Below are positions 34,778 through 47,089 of a DNA stretch of 64,000 nucleotides, piece after piece. Positions within the stretch are counted from its first letter, which is position 1. Each line of letters opens with the position of its first letter. Made by a program: the position numbers and the translations under genes. Origin of the DNA: Pontederia crassipes (lineage: Eukaryota > Streptophyta > Magnoliopsida > Commelinales > Pontederiaceae); NCBI GenBank assembly GCA_030549335.1, contig CM060198.1, forward strand, positions 50,123,353-50,187,352. Reading direction: 5' to 3'. The notes under the pieces are model-generated. The model saw only the letters and a program-made list of their open reading frames with translations, was not told the origin of the DNA and did no database searches.

Positions 34778-35643
34778 AATCTCAGATTGCAAAAGGCCCC
34801 ACAGTCTTCTTTACTGCATGATGATCTATCTTATTGTATTACTTAAAGTTATTTTTTACTGGATTCATATATCAATAGGACTCATCTTTGATAAATTAGA
34901 GTAAGTAATGTAACCTAGTTTAGGTATTAGTTTCAAGCTTCACTTGAATTATACAAATTCTTCATATAGGATGAACAAAACATTTTTTAACAATTTTGCA
35001 CTATAAGTAAACTATAGTTATACACAAAAGGCCAATAAAAAGAAAGCATTACCTATCAATTTTATTAATGATATTTATTCCAACTTTAATCGATAGTGGT
35101 CATATTTATTTTCAATGTTTTACATTTCTCTTTTAGAAAACTAATTTTCATACAATGGATCATCAAGAAAAAGAATCATGTTGCCATGCACAAAACAAGT
35201 GAAATCGAAGGGGCATAATCATCAAGAACATTTTATTATGATATTTTTGTGACAATATTTTCTTTATCATGATGTTTATTAGTACTTATTTTTTCTTTAT
35301 TTATTATTTGTATCAAAATCTTACATAATATTGATTGATTGTATTTAGGTATGTTACTACTAATTCAATTATTAGATTGTGATTTAATGAAAAGTAACTT
35401 TCATCATTACTTAATTACTTTACTACATTCAATACAATAAATAAATAAATGAATTATATATTAATTTGTTTTAGCTATACATACATGTTCATTTTCATCA
35501 TATTTCATTTAAATTAACAACAAATTATTGTAAAGATATTAGCTCATTTTAATATAAATTATTTTTTAACCTTAGAATATATATATTATGTTTTCTATTT
35601 TTAAAATTATTTTAATCGCGTTGTGCGCCAGAGGGTTCCCTAG
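34778..35643 (+). other. 3' region of Helitron H4
   Basis: AT-rich and non-coding. The last ~260 bp match the end of H3 (14670-14872) in order of motifs. It ends with the hairpin GCG-TTGT-GCGC (35618-35628), then CTAG (35640-35643), then T. Confidence 0.6.
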
Positions 35644-36050
35644 TTTAAATAAAAGAGGAATGAAAGGGAAAGTTTTCTCCTTTTTCTTTCATTCCTTTTT
35701 AATGTTCTATTTTTTCTCCTCCAAATCGGTATGAAAAGAAGGAAAAAATATTAATCTTTATGTAAATAAATTAAATATATAATTATATATGTAAAGAATA
35801 AAATCATCTATATAAAATAATCACTTAGCATTCATTTCTTTCTCTTTCCTTTAAAGATATCAACCAAACAGATATAATTATTCATCTTCAGTCTTCTAAA
35901 TTTCATTTCCATCATTTCTCTTCTCATCCTTTACTATCCCTTTTCCTTAATGATATCAACCAAGATAATTATTCACATTCATTTTTCTACATTCTCTTCT
36001 CATCCTTTCCCTTCTCATTCTTTACCTTTTTCTCCTTAATGAATTTTAAA
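35644..36050. other. AT- and pyrimidine-rich flank
   Basis: No gene. Contains two copies of a 'ttccttWaWgatatcaaccaaRcaga/gataattattca' type unit. May be a MITE or old repeat; its borders are not resolved. Confidence 0.3.
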
Positions 36051-36409
36051 TCAAACAGATTCTAAGAGTTTTAATGACTTAGTCTTAGTTGCAACTACAT
36101 CTTCATAAATATTATCATCACACATATCTCTATCTACCTCGATCAGTTACATGTAACTGGGAGTTTCAATCATATGGACACACTATATCCATAAGCAATG
36201 ACATTCAGTACATAAGATGTACAATTGGATAACATTACTTAATACAAGCATATAATCTTTTACACAATAATTATAATAAGATCAATAAAGTAATGAATCA
36301 TATAAATCAAACCTTTCTTTACTTAACTTCTTTTTATTCTTTCTTTCTTGCTTTCTTTCTTAGTCATCTTGGCGCTCACTGAATTTTTCATTTTATTTTC
36401 TATCTGATA

Positions 36410-37580
36410 GCATGGTTTTTAGAACCGAACTGGACCAATCAATCTCATTCGTTCAATCGTGAATCGGTCTAATATAGAAACCTAGTTTTGATACAAAAAT
36501 TGGGATGAACTAGAAAGAACCGAAAAATAGAGTTGAAATGGTTCAACCCAATTTTTACTTTTTTGGATAAGAAAGGAAGTAAATATGAGAAAATGGAAAG
36601 CATTAAACTTGGATTTTGAAAATTCTTAATATAGAGAAGGAAATAAGAAATTGATAAAAGAGAGAACCCAAACTATAGGAGATTTGACAATTAATAGAAG
36701 AAAAAAAAGAAACATAATAATTAATAATTGATAAAAGGAAAAAAAGAAAATAAAATTGAATAATAGGAAAATTAATTCATTGGACGATAATAACCACAAT
36801 AATAATAATACTTTTATTTTGAGTATAACTAATCAACTCTAAATTAAATAAAAATAAGAGACTAAGGTAAAAAAATTATTTTAAAGTACAAGGATTTTGT
36901 TTTGGAAAATGAAAAAATGTTGATTGAGAAATAAAAAAAAGCTACCTTTAAGAAATAATCATGGGAGGAGAATTAAAAATACACTAATAAAAAATTTAAA
37001 AGTATGTAATATTGCATCATTAATATTAGACAAATAATAAGCATATATTTTCATATTAATTTATCATTAGTGGTTTACTATTTATATATTATATTGTACT
37101 AGATATAATAGTTATATTCAAGATTATTAAAAAATATTATTTTAATAAAATTTTATTCAATCCAATTGAACTCGATCGAACCGGTCAGACTATAGCCAAG
37201 TTCGCCTTCAGATCCGATCTCCAATCTGGGTAACTGAGTCGGAACTAGATCTCATTTCTTAAGACTCAACTAGGACCTGGCCAAGATGATATTCAAATTA
37301 TAAAAATTTGAACCGTATTCCCACAATCCGACCTGATAATATATATTAGGTATGTTTATTTTAACTAAAGTTTTATAATTTATTAATATTTAAATGTAGA
37401 ATATAATATATTATTATATATATAATTTAATTTATAATTATTATATTTGTATAAAAGTATTTATTTTTATTTCTTATTGTTAAATCGAGAGAACTAGGAA
37501 TGTCCCCATTTTTGCTCCGATTTGATCGGGACAAGGATAGCTTTTTGGAAACTCGGAGCATTTGCTCACGCCTATTCCAT
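36410..37580. mobile_element. Possible hAT-like non-autonomous insertion in the left E4 LTR
   Basis: This piece is absent from the right E4 LTR. Its start is rich in gaaccg / cggtt motifs, and its right end reads tttgctcacgccta, resembling the common plant hAT terminus (TAGGGGTGAGCA in reverse). A matching left terminus and 8-bp target duplication were not found, so borders are tentative. Confidence 0.3.
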
Positions 37581-38914
37581 CTATATTTTAAGAAATATCC
37601 TTGAAATTCTATATGTGTCTTTCTATATAAGTTCTTTAACAATTATTATAGATTACACTGACATTTTCATGTATCTTTGACTCAAGGCCGATCAAACCAA
37701 GATTAAAGGAAAGAATACTTTAGACCTAAAATTTAGAGGGGTAAAAAGGTTATTTGACAATGGAGAAAATTAAAGTACTTCATATTCTCGAAATATAATA
37801 GCATCTGAGTTGAGTGGAATCAAATTGGTTTAGTCAAGATGAAGGCCATGTTCAGAGCAATGCGGATTGTGTTATGTGAATTGACTTATGGAAAACTTTT
37901 CCACAAATTGAGTTAGGTTTCAAATTGACTTGGATCGAGTTTGTCGTGACAATATTATTTAACTTTGCCAAAATTGAACTTGGGGAGGGCATGTCAGCAC
38001 ATGAGCCAGGTTGATTTGGTTAATATTGATGTCTGAAACATCAAAATGGAACTCAGATTGGGTCGTCTAAAATTTGGGCAGGGTTGAGTGTGAATTTGGG
38101 TCTGATTCGAAGTTTACCATGTCAGCTTTATGAACATCTCAAGAACATGGGCCAAGTTTTTGAGTATGGATTGGTGTCTTTTCATTAACTTTGACACAAT
38201 TTTTACAACTTACACTACAAGAAATTAATCAATTAGCGACACACGTATATTGACTCTAATGCATCGATAATTTGTCACTGAACAATGTAGCGACGAATTA
38301 GCATCGCCTAAGCGCCATAGTAATGGCAACGCCAAAGGACCGACGCTATTTGCGTCGCCGTTACTAGTTCGACGCTAAAATGATGCTGGAGTTTGCGACG
38401 CTAAGGCGACACCGGGTTGACACTAACATAACGCTAATATGATGATGTTTTGATGTTGGTATGGCGCTAAAACAATGCTTAAGTTTATTCTCATTCTTGG
38501 TTGTGGCACTACGTAGATGTCAGTGCGACACTAAATAGCAACACAATTGTGTGACGCTAAGCGGACGCTAATGGGGCGCTAATTGTGCAACGCTAATGTG
38601 ACGCTAAAAAGATGCTAAGTACGACATCTTCATCAAATGAAAATAGCATACTTTGTACAATTTAATTTACATTTCACATTTCTTTACACAAGTTTAACTA
38701 TGATACTCGATCATGTACACGTTCTAATCAGGTTCATCAAATTACACATTATACATCAAGTTTACATATATGTTTCAAATTCATCAGTGGATTTATCAAT
38801 TCATTGTGTGATGCTAGGTAGACGATAATGGTGGTAGCGGGCAGCGTCATGGAGGCAGGCGGCAGCACAGCAGACGCGTCAATGGCAGGGGAGAAGGGAT
38901 CGAAGGGGAGGAGA

Positions 38915-39219
38915 GGTGTCTCGAGCAGGGAGGTAGGCGGCGGCGAAACGCGACGGTGGCAGGGGAGAAGGGGAGAAGGCGGTGTCTTGAGCAGGGAGGC
39001 AGGTGGCGGCGGTAGGGGAGAAGGGGAGAAGGCAGTGTCTAGAGCAGGGAGGTAGGCGATGGCGGCAAGGGAGAAGGGGAGAAGGCAGTGTCTCGAGCAG
39101 GGAGGCAGGCAACGGTAGATGCGGCAGCGGTAGTGGAGAAGGGGAGAAGGTGTTGTCTCGACCAGGGAGGCAGGCGACGGCGGACGCTGCGATGGATGCG
39201 GTGGCGACAGGGGAGAAGG
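38915..39219 (+). repeat. GC-rich minisatellite inside the CACTA element
   Basis: Five tandem units of about 52-70 bp, each starting gtgtctcgagcagggaggcagg and ending ggggagaaggggagaagg, with variable glycine-like spacer. Reading frames across it are artefacts of the repeat. Confidence 0.85.
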
Positions 39220-39599
39220 ATGTTGTAGGCATTAAAAGAGGGAGAGAAATTGGTAGAGGTGTTACGAATCGTCGGATTAAAAGAACGGATGGTCATGATT
39301 CATTCCTTGATGAGCACATGGATCGCTAGTTAGCGATGCCAATGATGCGACGCTATTGAGTCACTAATATAGCGTCATGTTGTATGCCAAATGGCATCTC
39401 ATGTTAGTGACTCAATATATTGTGATGCTAAGTTGGAGTATCACATCGCATTGGCGCCGCGCATTCGAGACGCTAATTTAGCGTCACAATTTTGCGTCGT
39501 TATTATGGCGCTACAGTGATGCTAAAATGATATCATCGCTATTGTGACGCTTAAGTGGCGCCAAACTATAAGTTATTTGTTAACTATAAATTGATTAAA

Positions 39600-39690
39600 T
39601 GTGTATGTATGTGTATTGTGTATGTGTATATGTATGTCTATGTCTATGTATATGTGTATGTGTATATGTATGTGTATGTATGTATTTTTT
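39600..39690. repeat. (TGTATG)n-type microsatellite
   Basis: Imperfect gtgtatgtgtatatgtatg repeat. Confidence 0.8.
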
Positions 39691-40437
39691 TAAGCGCACG
39701 AAGAAAAATAGACCATTTTGAATACTTTTAAAATTTGGATAAAAAATCTAAGAAAATTAGCATTTCTTAGAAAAATTTGAAAACTCTATGTCAACTAAAT
39801 GGACCATTCCGAGCCTTCTCGAAAGGTCCGATTTTGAAGAATGTGCATTTTTAGATTTCTTAGGAAGGATGGAAGCCTTGAGAGATTTTTATAATTATGA
39901 AAAATAGGTATTTTGAGAATCAGAGGAAATGGAAAACACGTGAAACATGAAATATTTGCACTATCCAACCTTCTTGAACCCTTCGAAATGCCTATTTTTT
40001 CGTATCAATCCGATTTAGGACCACGGAGAACTGATCGTTTCTATTTCAAAACTTTGCCAATTTTTATTAAATTTCTTTCGATCTCCAATCGCCGTGATTC
40101 TTGTGCGGGTGGACAGCTCGTGTCGATCTCTACGAGTCCATAATTTTCGTTCGACTAATTCCCGCCGAGCTCACGTCAAAGATCGTTGAAAGACTTTTTT
40201 TCTAGGTTCTATCATATGGCCTCCTGAAATCGCAAAAAAATATTGAAAAATCTGTGTTGCCATGATCTATGGGAGGTACAAATTTTGTGATGATCTGACG
40301 ATCGGATCTCCGGCAATCGCCATTGAATTTCTTAAAAAATGAAGAAGCACTATTCCTCCGATTTTGGAATTTAGGAATTAGAGTATAATGTATGTATAGT
40401 ATGGCATATTAACTTTTGTATACTATATAATAGAATA

Positions 40438-40570
40438 ATATAGTATAGTATAGTATAGTATAGTATAGTATAGTATAGTATAGTATAGTATAGTATAGTA
40501 TAGTATAGTATAGTATAGTATAGTATAGTATTGTATTGTATTGTATTGTATTGTATTGTATTGTATTGTG
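40438..40570. repeat. Pentanucleotide microsatellite (TATAG)n then (TATTG)n
   Basis: About 18 perfect TAGTA units (40438-40530) switch to about 8 TTGTA units (40531-40569), a one-base change in the unit that then spread. Confidence 0.95.
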
Positions 40571-41504
40571 TAGTTAGTACTATGTAGTATTGTATAATAT
40601 AGTATTATATAGTATAGTATAGTGTAGTTAGTATTATATAGACTATATTAAAAAAGACTTAGCGTCGACTATACTATATATACATTATATGATATTAGCA
40701 TCCACTTAGCGTCGCGGTCACAGTGACACTATTGTAGCGTCTCATGCTTGTGACACCAATGCAACGCAAGATGCCAGCGCTAATATTGGCTCTTACATTT
40801 CATCGATTTAGCGTCACTTCGCTTGTGACGCTAATTTAGTGTCGCGGACCTGCGATGCCAATATATCGCTACCATCTGCCATGTGTTTATTAGTTTTCGC
40901 GCGTGATAATAGCGCCGAAATAGTGTCGCTTTGGCATCTCACTTAGCGTCTACTTTTTGTGTCGCTAATGTGACGCTATATGGACACTATAGAAAGGCAC
41001 TTAGCGTCTCCACTTGTCGACCCAATGGCGGTGCTATTGCAACGCTATTAACGTCAATTTAGAATCGCGTAATATTGCGACACTAATTTGCGTGGCTATT
41101 CGGCAATTTTCTTGTAATGTTAGAAACTTACAATTTCGACATAGAAAATTATCTTCACATATTATAGGAAAATAGTTACATACTTATTTTTTATTTAACT
41201 AACCTATGAAGAAATCATATCTAAAACTGAACCTCACATCTTACATACTTTTTCAAATAGAACTAACTGAAATTGGAGATTTTAGATGAGTTTTTCGACA
41301 AATTTTCCACTTATTTCAATATTCCTCTTAATTATCTTAATTACATAGCTTTACATTTTTTCTTTTTTCTTTTTTTCTTCAAATAAAACTCTTATCCTTT
41401 TTAACTTCAATTATTTATTATTTTCAAAATAATTTTGTAATTAAAGAAATAAGCTATTTATTATTTACTTATTTAGTTAATTCAAAAAAGTTTAACGTGT
41501 TACA

Positions 41505-41992
41505 TTATTACCAACTTAAAAAAAATTTGTCCTTGAAATTTTGCTTGGAGTTAAGACTCTTGTGTGCAAATTGCTAATGCATCTCGGACTTCATCTCTCA
41601 AGTGGATTCATTGTCTTGATGATCTTTCCATGAAACTCTAACAAGTGACATATCTCTATTTATTTTCATGATTGGTATTCCAATATCTTGACTAGATAGT
41701 ATTCATATGTAAAAATTCATCTTCAGATTTGGCTTCTTCAACTTGGATCACATTTGCATTGATGTGTTTCCATTTTCAAAGCAAGAACATGGAATACATG
41801 TGCACTCCTCCATATAAGGAAGGTAGTGCTAGCATGAATGCTTTTTCACCAACTAAGTTCATCTTGTATCTTCAATGGCGTTAGGAACTTAATTTTCCCT
41901 TATTGATGAACCACATTATTCTTTTAGTTAGAGGACTTTCAACAATCACCTTCACTGAATATTTGTTCTCGTCAACCTCTATCAATACACAA

Positions 41993-42026
<34 letters not shown>

Positions 42027-42051
42027 CTTTCATCTTCTTTTTAAGCTCCTC

Positions 42052-42103
<52 letters not shown>

Positions 42104-42128
42104 CTTTCATCTTCTTTTTAAGCTCCTC

Positions 42129-42173
<45 letters not shown>

Positions 42174-45100
42174 GCTTTCATCTTCTTTTTAAGCTCCTCC
42201 CATCTCCCATCAACATACATCCTTTGTGTCAATTGTTTTATAGTAAATATCTTTGTTTCACTCACCTCATTCTAATATGTATGGGAGGGATACAGTCTAT
42301 CTTATAAAATCTCAAATGGTGTCATGCCTATATTAGAATGATAACCATTGTGTTAGAAAAATTCTATTAATGACCTATGGTCATAGTAACTGTTATGCCA
42401 ACGAACTACACATGCCTTTAATGTATCTTTTAGTTTTGAATAATCATTTCTGTATTGTAATTCAACCTTCTTCCAAAAGGCTCCTACAAATCCTTCCAAA
42501 ATCTTGAGATAAATCATATTATCCCCTTGACGTTAAGGTCCATCAAATTTTCAATTGTTTGCTTCATCTTCATAAGTAGAAAATATACTACCTTTATCAA
42601 TCGATCTATCACAACCCATATAACATGATGACCTTTTTAGGTACAAAATAGACAAATTAGAAGGTCCATGATGATTTCTTCTCATTTTCATCATGAGATT
42701 CTCGAACTCTTGACAAGCTGATATGATTTCTGACGTTTCACTTTAATTTGATGACATACCAAATATTTTGACATATTGTTTTATATCATGTCGCCAAAAA
42801 CTCTTTTGGATATTTTTATACATTTTGGCACTTTCTGTGTGGATTATAAATTCTAATTTGTGACACTCATTCAAGAGTTCTCTCCTAAATGCATCGTTAT
42901 TGGAAACTCATACACAATCATTATGTATGATCTCATCATCAATTAAAACCTAGAAATATTTTTTCTTTGAATTTAACATCTTCATCATTGCATCATATTT
43001 GTCTTATTCAAATTGAGCATTAATGATTTTGTTCACTAAATTTAGTTCATTTAGTGCATCGTCATGAATGCCCCATTCTTGGCAGGCTTAGGATTCTTCT
43101 CGATAAGTTCTTGTACCATATCATACCATCATAATCTTAGGAAGGTCAATGATATTAAGATGAAGGATGTATGAGGCATGTCTTGAATTAGTTTCATATG
43201 CATAAGTCACATAAGAAATGTTGAATATATATGAAAACATGGTCTTGATTGAGAGCGGATAATATCACGGACTAATAAAAAAATATTACATATTCCCACT
43301 TCCAATTCAGTACAACAACACCTAAATTAGCTTTTTCCTACATGATAATTAATTGAAAGCTCATAGCCATTTAGAAGCTACGTACATCGTCTTTACCTCA
43401 TATTCAAATATCTTTGTTTGAAAACATATTTTAAACTCTTATGATATGTAAATTCTTCTCCATAAATATAACGTCTTGACATTTTATATCAAATATAACT
43501 ATGGCTAACTCCAAATCGGAGTGGGATAATTTATTTCATTTTCTTTAAGTTATCTTGGTGCATAAGCTATAACATTTCTATGTTGCAACAATACACAACC
43601 AAGACCTTTACCACACATGTCACTATATAGCATATATTCATCACTTTCGGATGGACTAGTGAGTACAGAATAGTTGTCAATTTTGTCTTTAGCTCCTAAA
43701 AACTATTTTCACATTTTTAATACCAGATGAACTTTTTTCTTGTTAGCTTGGTAAGTGGGACTACTATATTGGAAAAAAATTTCATAAATTTTCAATAATA
43801 TTTTGTTTTGCCTAGAAAACCTTGCATCTCATATACATTCTTGGATTGTTACTATTTTTCAGTTGTTTCCATCATTGAATTGAAATATTTTCTTTGAAGA
43901 CAATATGGCCTAAGAACATTATTTCTTCAACCTAAAACTCACACTTTGAAAATTTTGCATACAATTTGTGTTGTGGTAATATTTCCAATATAACCTTAAG
44001 TGTTTTTTATGTTATTCTCGATCATCTAAGTAGATCAGGATCGATGTCATCTATGAATATGATAATAAATTGACACAAGTTGGGTCGAAATACTTTGTTC
44101 ATGAGATTTATGAATGTAGTGGTGCATTGGTTAATTCAAACGATATACTAAAAACTCATAATGTTCATATCTAATCAAAATATCGACTTTGGTATGTCTT
44201 CATTGGCCACTCAAAGTTGGTGATAACAACTTATCGATCTTTGAATATACATTTTTCATTAATAATTGATCAAATAAGTCATCTATTTGTGGTAGTGGGT
44301 ATTTATGTTTTTATTGTTGCCTTATCCTTCAGTGATCGATGCCTAGTATTCTTCCCTTCTTCTTTACGAATTCATGTATATGCTTCTTTAGCTCCAATAA
44401 TCATGTAAGTGTCAATTTGTAAAGAACCTTAGTAATTGCAGCATAGTAATTTAATGTGAAAATCCATTTTTCTTTTTTATGACAATTCCAAAATATTCTG
44501 AGGGGAAATATCTAAAAAAAATACTGCTTCCATCTATTATAGATCTGACTAGAGAATTTGTAAATATTATATTGATAAAAAATATATTTGCATCATTTTT
44601 GTAACAACTTGCATGCTTTAACTATCTATATTATTACCTTACACACAAAATTGTTTTATGTTCACCTTGAGTCCCAAAAATTACCTTCTTCTCCTTGCAT
44701 AGTGTGGATGTATCATAGTATGACAACCACTTTATATCCAAAACTACATGATAATCATACATCAAGATGAACATCAAATATGGTAAGCAATTCTATCATT
44801 TAATATCGGTTGATACTTTAGACATATAGTTGGCTTTATGAAACATACCCATTGGAGTGGTGATCCACATTTCATGATTGAGATCCTTAATTATCATTTT
44901 GGTCATCTTTCTTATTAGTTATAACTTTCTTCCTTTCAACACAATCCATTATTTGAAAAAAGTCTCATCGATAACTTCAGCTCATCGTTCTTCAAAGTTG
45001 AAGTCATCAGACAAATTACACTGAAATATTTTTGGACTTACGAAACTCTTAATTGTACTATCTTTTATAACAGTCTTATTATCTTGAGGCTCTTTATAAT

Positions 45101-45374
45101 GCCACCTATATGATTGACCCTTTCTTAATTAATTTGTAGTTGACCAAATTATTGAATACTATTAGTATTACCCTTTAGGTTACATTTAGTGAATCTTATT
45201 AATAAATTGATCACGATAAAAATTATCTATAAGTGCAATACAAATGCACTTGGTGATATAATATATGTCAAAGTAAAACTTACTTTACTTTGAATAGCGC
45301 GACAATATTCATGATATTTGCACATCAACCATCAACCTTCAACTAACATTGACCTTAGAAGAATTTATAGCTTT
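41505..45374 (-). pseudogene. Decayed gag-pol interior of E4
   Basis: No long frame survives, but the plus-strand text parallels E1 in order. The integrase C-terminus and chromodomain-like tail lie at 41540-41900, the integrase core at 42240-42850, RNase H at 43330-43640, and RT at 43680-44330 with an FIDD active-site remnant (44046-44057). Protease and gag follow to the PBS. Stops and indels are pervasive. The order and spacing, more than the residues, support the call. Confidence 0.6.
41985..42205. repeat. Compound repeat: (AC)n, (AT)n and three copies of a 31-bp unit
   Basis: An (AC)n run is followed by three copies of agctttcatcttcttttta plus agctcctcccat (42025-42054, 42102-42132, 42174-42203). 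The copies are separated by two long (AT)n runs, all within the E4 integrase remnant. Confidence 0.9.
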
Positions 45375-45387
45375 GGCTCTGGTACCA
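45375..45387 (-). other. E4 primer-binding site
   Basis: Minus-strand TGGTACCAGAGCC, one base off the initiator tRNA-Met complement, directly before the right LTR. Confidence 0.65.
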
Positions 45388-45629
45388 ACTATATAAGACC
45401 CATAAAATTCACCCTCTTGCCGCATTCATTTGGGGTTCTTTGGGGCTAGCTAATGCTTATTTTTTATACATGTTTTACATGCATCATTTAGGTTATTTTT
45501 GAAATTTTTTATCATTGCATTCATATACTATTTTATTTATTTTCTTTAATCTTTTGTGTCAAAACATACGCTCTATTGATTTATTTTATTCTCAGAATAA
45601 CCATTTCAGACGTGCGAAAATATTAGACC

Positions 45630-45742
45630 AAAAAGAATGCATAAATCGACGTCAAAACAAGGCTAAAATTCAAATTGTTTTGATATTTTTGTTAGTAAAT
45701 TCATTTTAGCCTTGTTTTGACGTCGATTTATGCATTCTTTTT
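45630..45742. repeat. Perfect 40-bp inverted repeat (hairpin) with 33-nt loop
   Basis: The arms 45630-45669 and 45703-45742 are exact reverse complements over all 40 bases. The arm contains gcataaatcgacgtcaaaac. The transcript would fold into a long perfect stem. Perfect arms inside an otherwise strongly decayed LTR imply a recent origin or constraint. It could be a tiny foldback element or a small-RNA-producing hairpin; no mature small RNA can be named. Confidence 0.85.
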
Positions 45743-46755
45743 TGTAACGCAGTTTGGAGTGATTGAGTTTTTGACATCTTTAACTTTACTTTTATTTTCA
45801 AGTTTTTTAGTCTTTTATTTCAAGCAACCTTTTATATTAAAGCATCTTAATTGAAAATATATTAAAGTGGATTAAATTTTCAACATGATTTGATTATATT
45901 CTTACCTAGGGTAATTAGGCCCTCAAGTTTTTTTAGTCTTATACCGTTTATCTATTTCTTTTCTACAAAAAAATTATATTTGATAAGTTTTTAATTAAGA
46001 GAATGTGATAGGGAATACGGAGTCTAACTTCTCACTTTCTCTCACATTAATTAAAAGCATCATTTATCTTATTGTCATCATTTTGGATAAATTTTATATT
46101 GAAATTCAAATTTTGTTTTTTTAGTTAACAAACTAAGTTGCAAGATAAGAATCTAAATTAATCTTTGTAAGTTTGACACTCTTATTCATTCTTTATTACT
46201 TAATAAGATCTAATATACTTGTAAGTATATTTGCGCTTATTTTGCATGCATCACTAGCATTACCTATAAGTACCTCTTATGAATTTTGACTGATTAACAT
46301 ACAAAACAGAGTAATGACAAGAGAAACTAACTTCATATAATAAAAATTCGGAAGCTAAACAAACATTCTTCTCTACTAGCCCTTCAAAGCTAACCAAATT
46401 CTAAATAACTATTACATTAAGAATAATAAGAATTCTAATGACATAATCTCATGTCCAACTTCATTATAATGAACATTATCATCACACACCTTCATTCATC
46501 CTACCTAAATCAATTACCTATGTTATATAAATAAAGGAAAAAAAGAATATTCATGAACAATAATGCTCAATACATATGATAATATAATTTGATAAATTTT
46601 CTTCATAGAAGCAGATAAAATTTAAAACAATAATCATGGCAAGATCAATAATGTAATGAATCATATATATCAAGCTTCTTTGCTTAACTTTTTTATTTCT
46701 TTCTTACTTCTTTTCATTACTTTATTCTTTCTTTAGCATTTCTTCTTTGATGGAT

Positions 46756-47089
46756 TGTTATTAACTCCACCACATCGACATGGTTGTATCCATTTTCAGC
46801 CATCATGTGTTGGAGCAGCAGTACCTATGTTGTGAGTTGAAGGTAGAAGGCAACCTTTCTTGTAAAGTTGTAACATTGTTGCTTGCATTGTAATGCCAGT
46901 TTATAGCTGATAATTAGTATAAATAGGTAGTGTGAGTATTAGTGAGTGAGCTATTTACATTTGAAGAAAAGTTTCCATCACAACTTTACTTTTCTTCTCT
47001 TCTGCATTCTTCTCTGAATCTCCTTCTAGTTTCTTCGTATTCCTCTCTAGCATCACTCCGGAAGGCGATCCAGAGCTCATATTTGAACA
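46756..47089 (+). repeat. 5' LTR of the small LTR element
   Basis: Begins TGTTATTAACTCC and ends TTTGAACA; contains a tataaatag TATA box near 46917. Confidence 0.75.

Larger units (their letters stand above)
14873..35643 (+). mobile_element. Helitron-like element H4, interrupted by three gypsy insertions
   Basis: The 5' side starts with tatatatataaagctcatc. The 3' end is canonical: hairpin at 35618-35628, then CTAG at 35640-35643 followed by T. Without E1 (17731-26776), E2 (about 27219-32085) and the solo LTR (32320-34772), the Helitron would be only about 4 kb, like its neighbours. The cargo is an unidentified GC-rich patch and a CCCH zinc-finger exon. Treating the two ends as one element is inference; the insertions separate them by about 20 kb. 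Confidence 0.45.
38213..41119. mobile_element. Non-autonomous CACTA (En/Spm) transposon
   Basis: The left end is CACTACAAGAAATT and the right end is the inverse with one change (TTTTCTTGTAATG). The 3-bp target duplication TTA is at 38210-38212 and 41120-41122. Subterminal regions (38230-38630 and 40640-41100, with more at 39330-39560) are packed with gacgctaa / ttagcgtc motifs on both strands, as expected for transposase binding. No transposase ORF is present. The interior holds a GC-rich minisatellite, microsatellites and unidentified sequence (39690-40330). Confidence 0.88.

Noticed and set aside
38828..39329. Gly/Arg-rich and Pro/Leu-rich ORFs up to 117 codons on both strands
   Set aside because: They arise from the GC-rich minisatellite inside the CACTA element.
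38213..41119. CRISPR-like regularly repeated gacgctaa motifs
   Set aside because: Spacing is irregular, both orientations occur, and the element has CACTA ends; these are subterminal transposase-type motifs in a plant genome.
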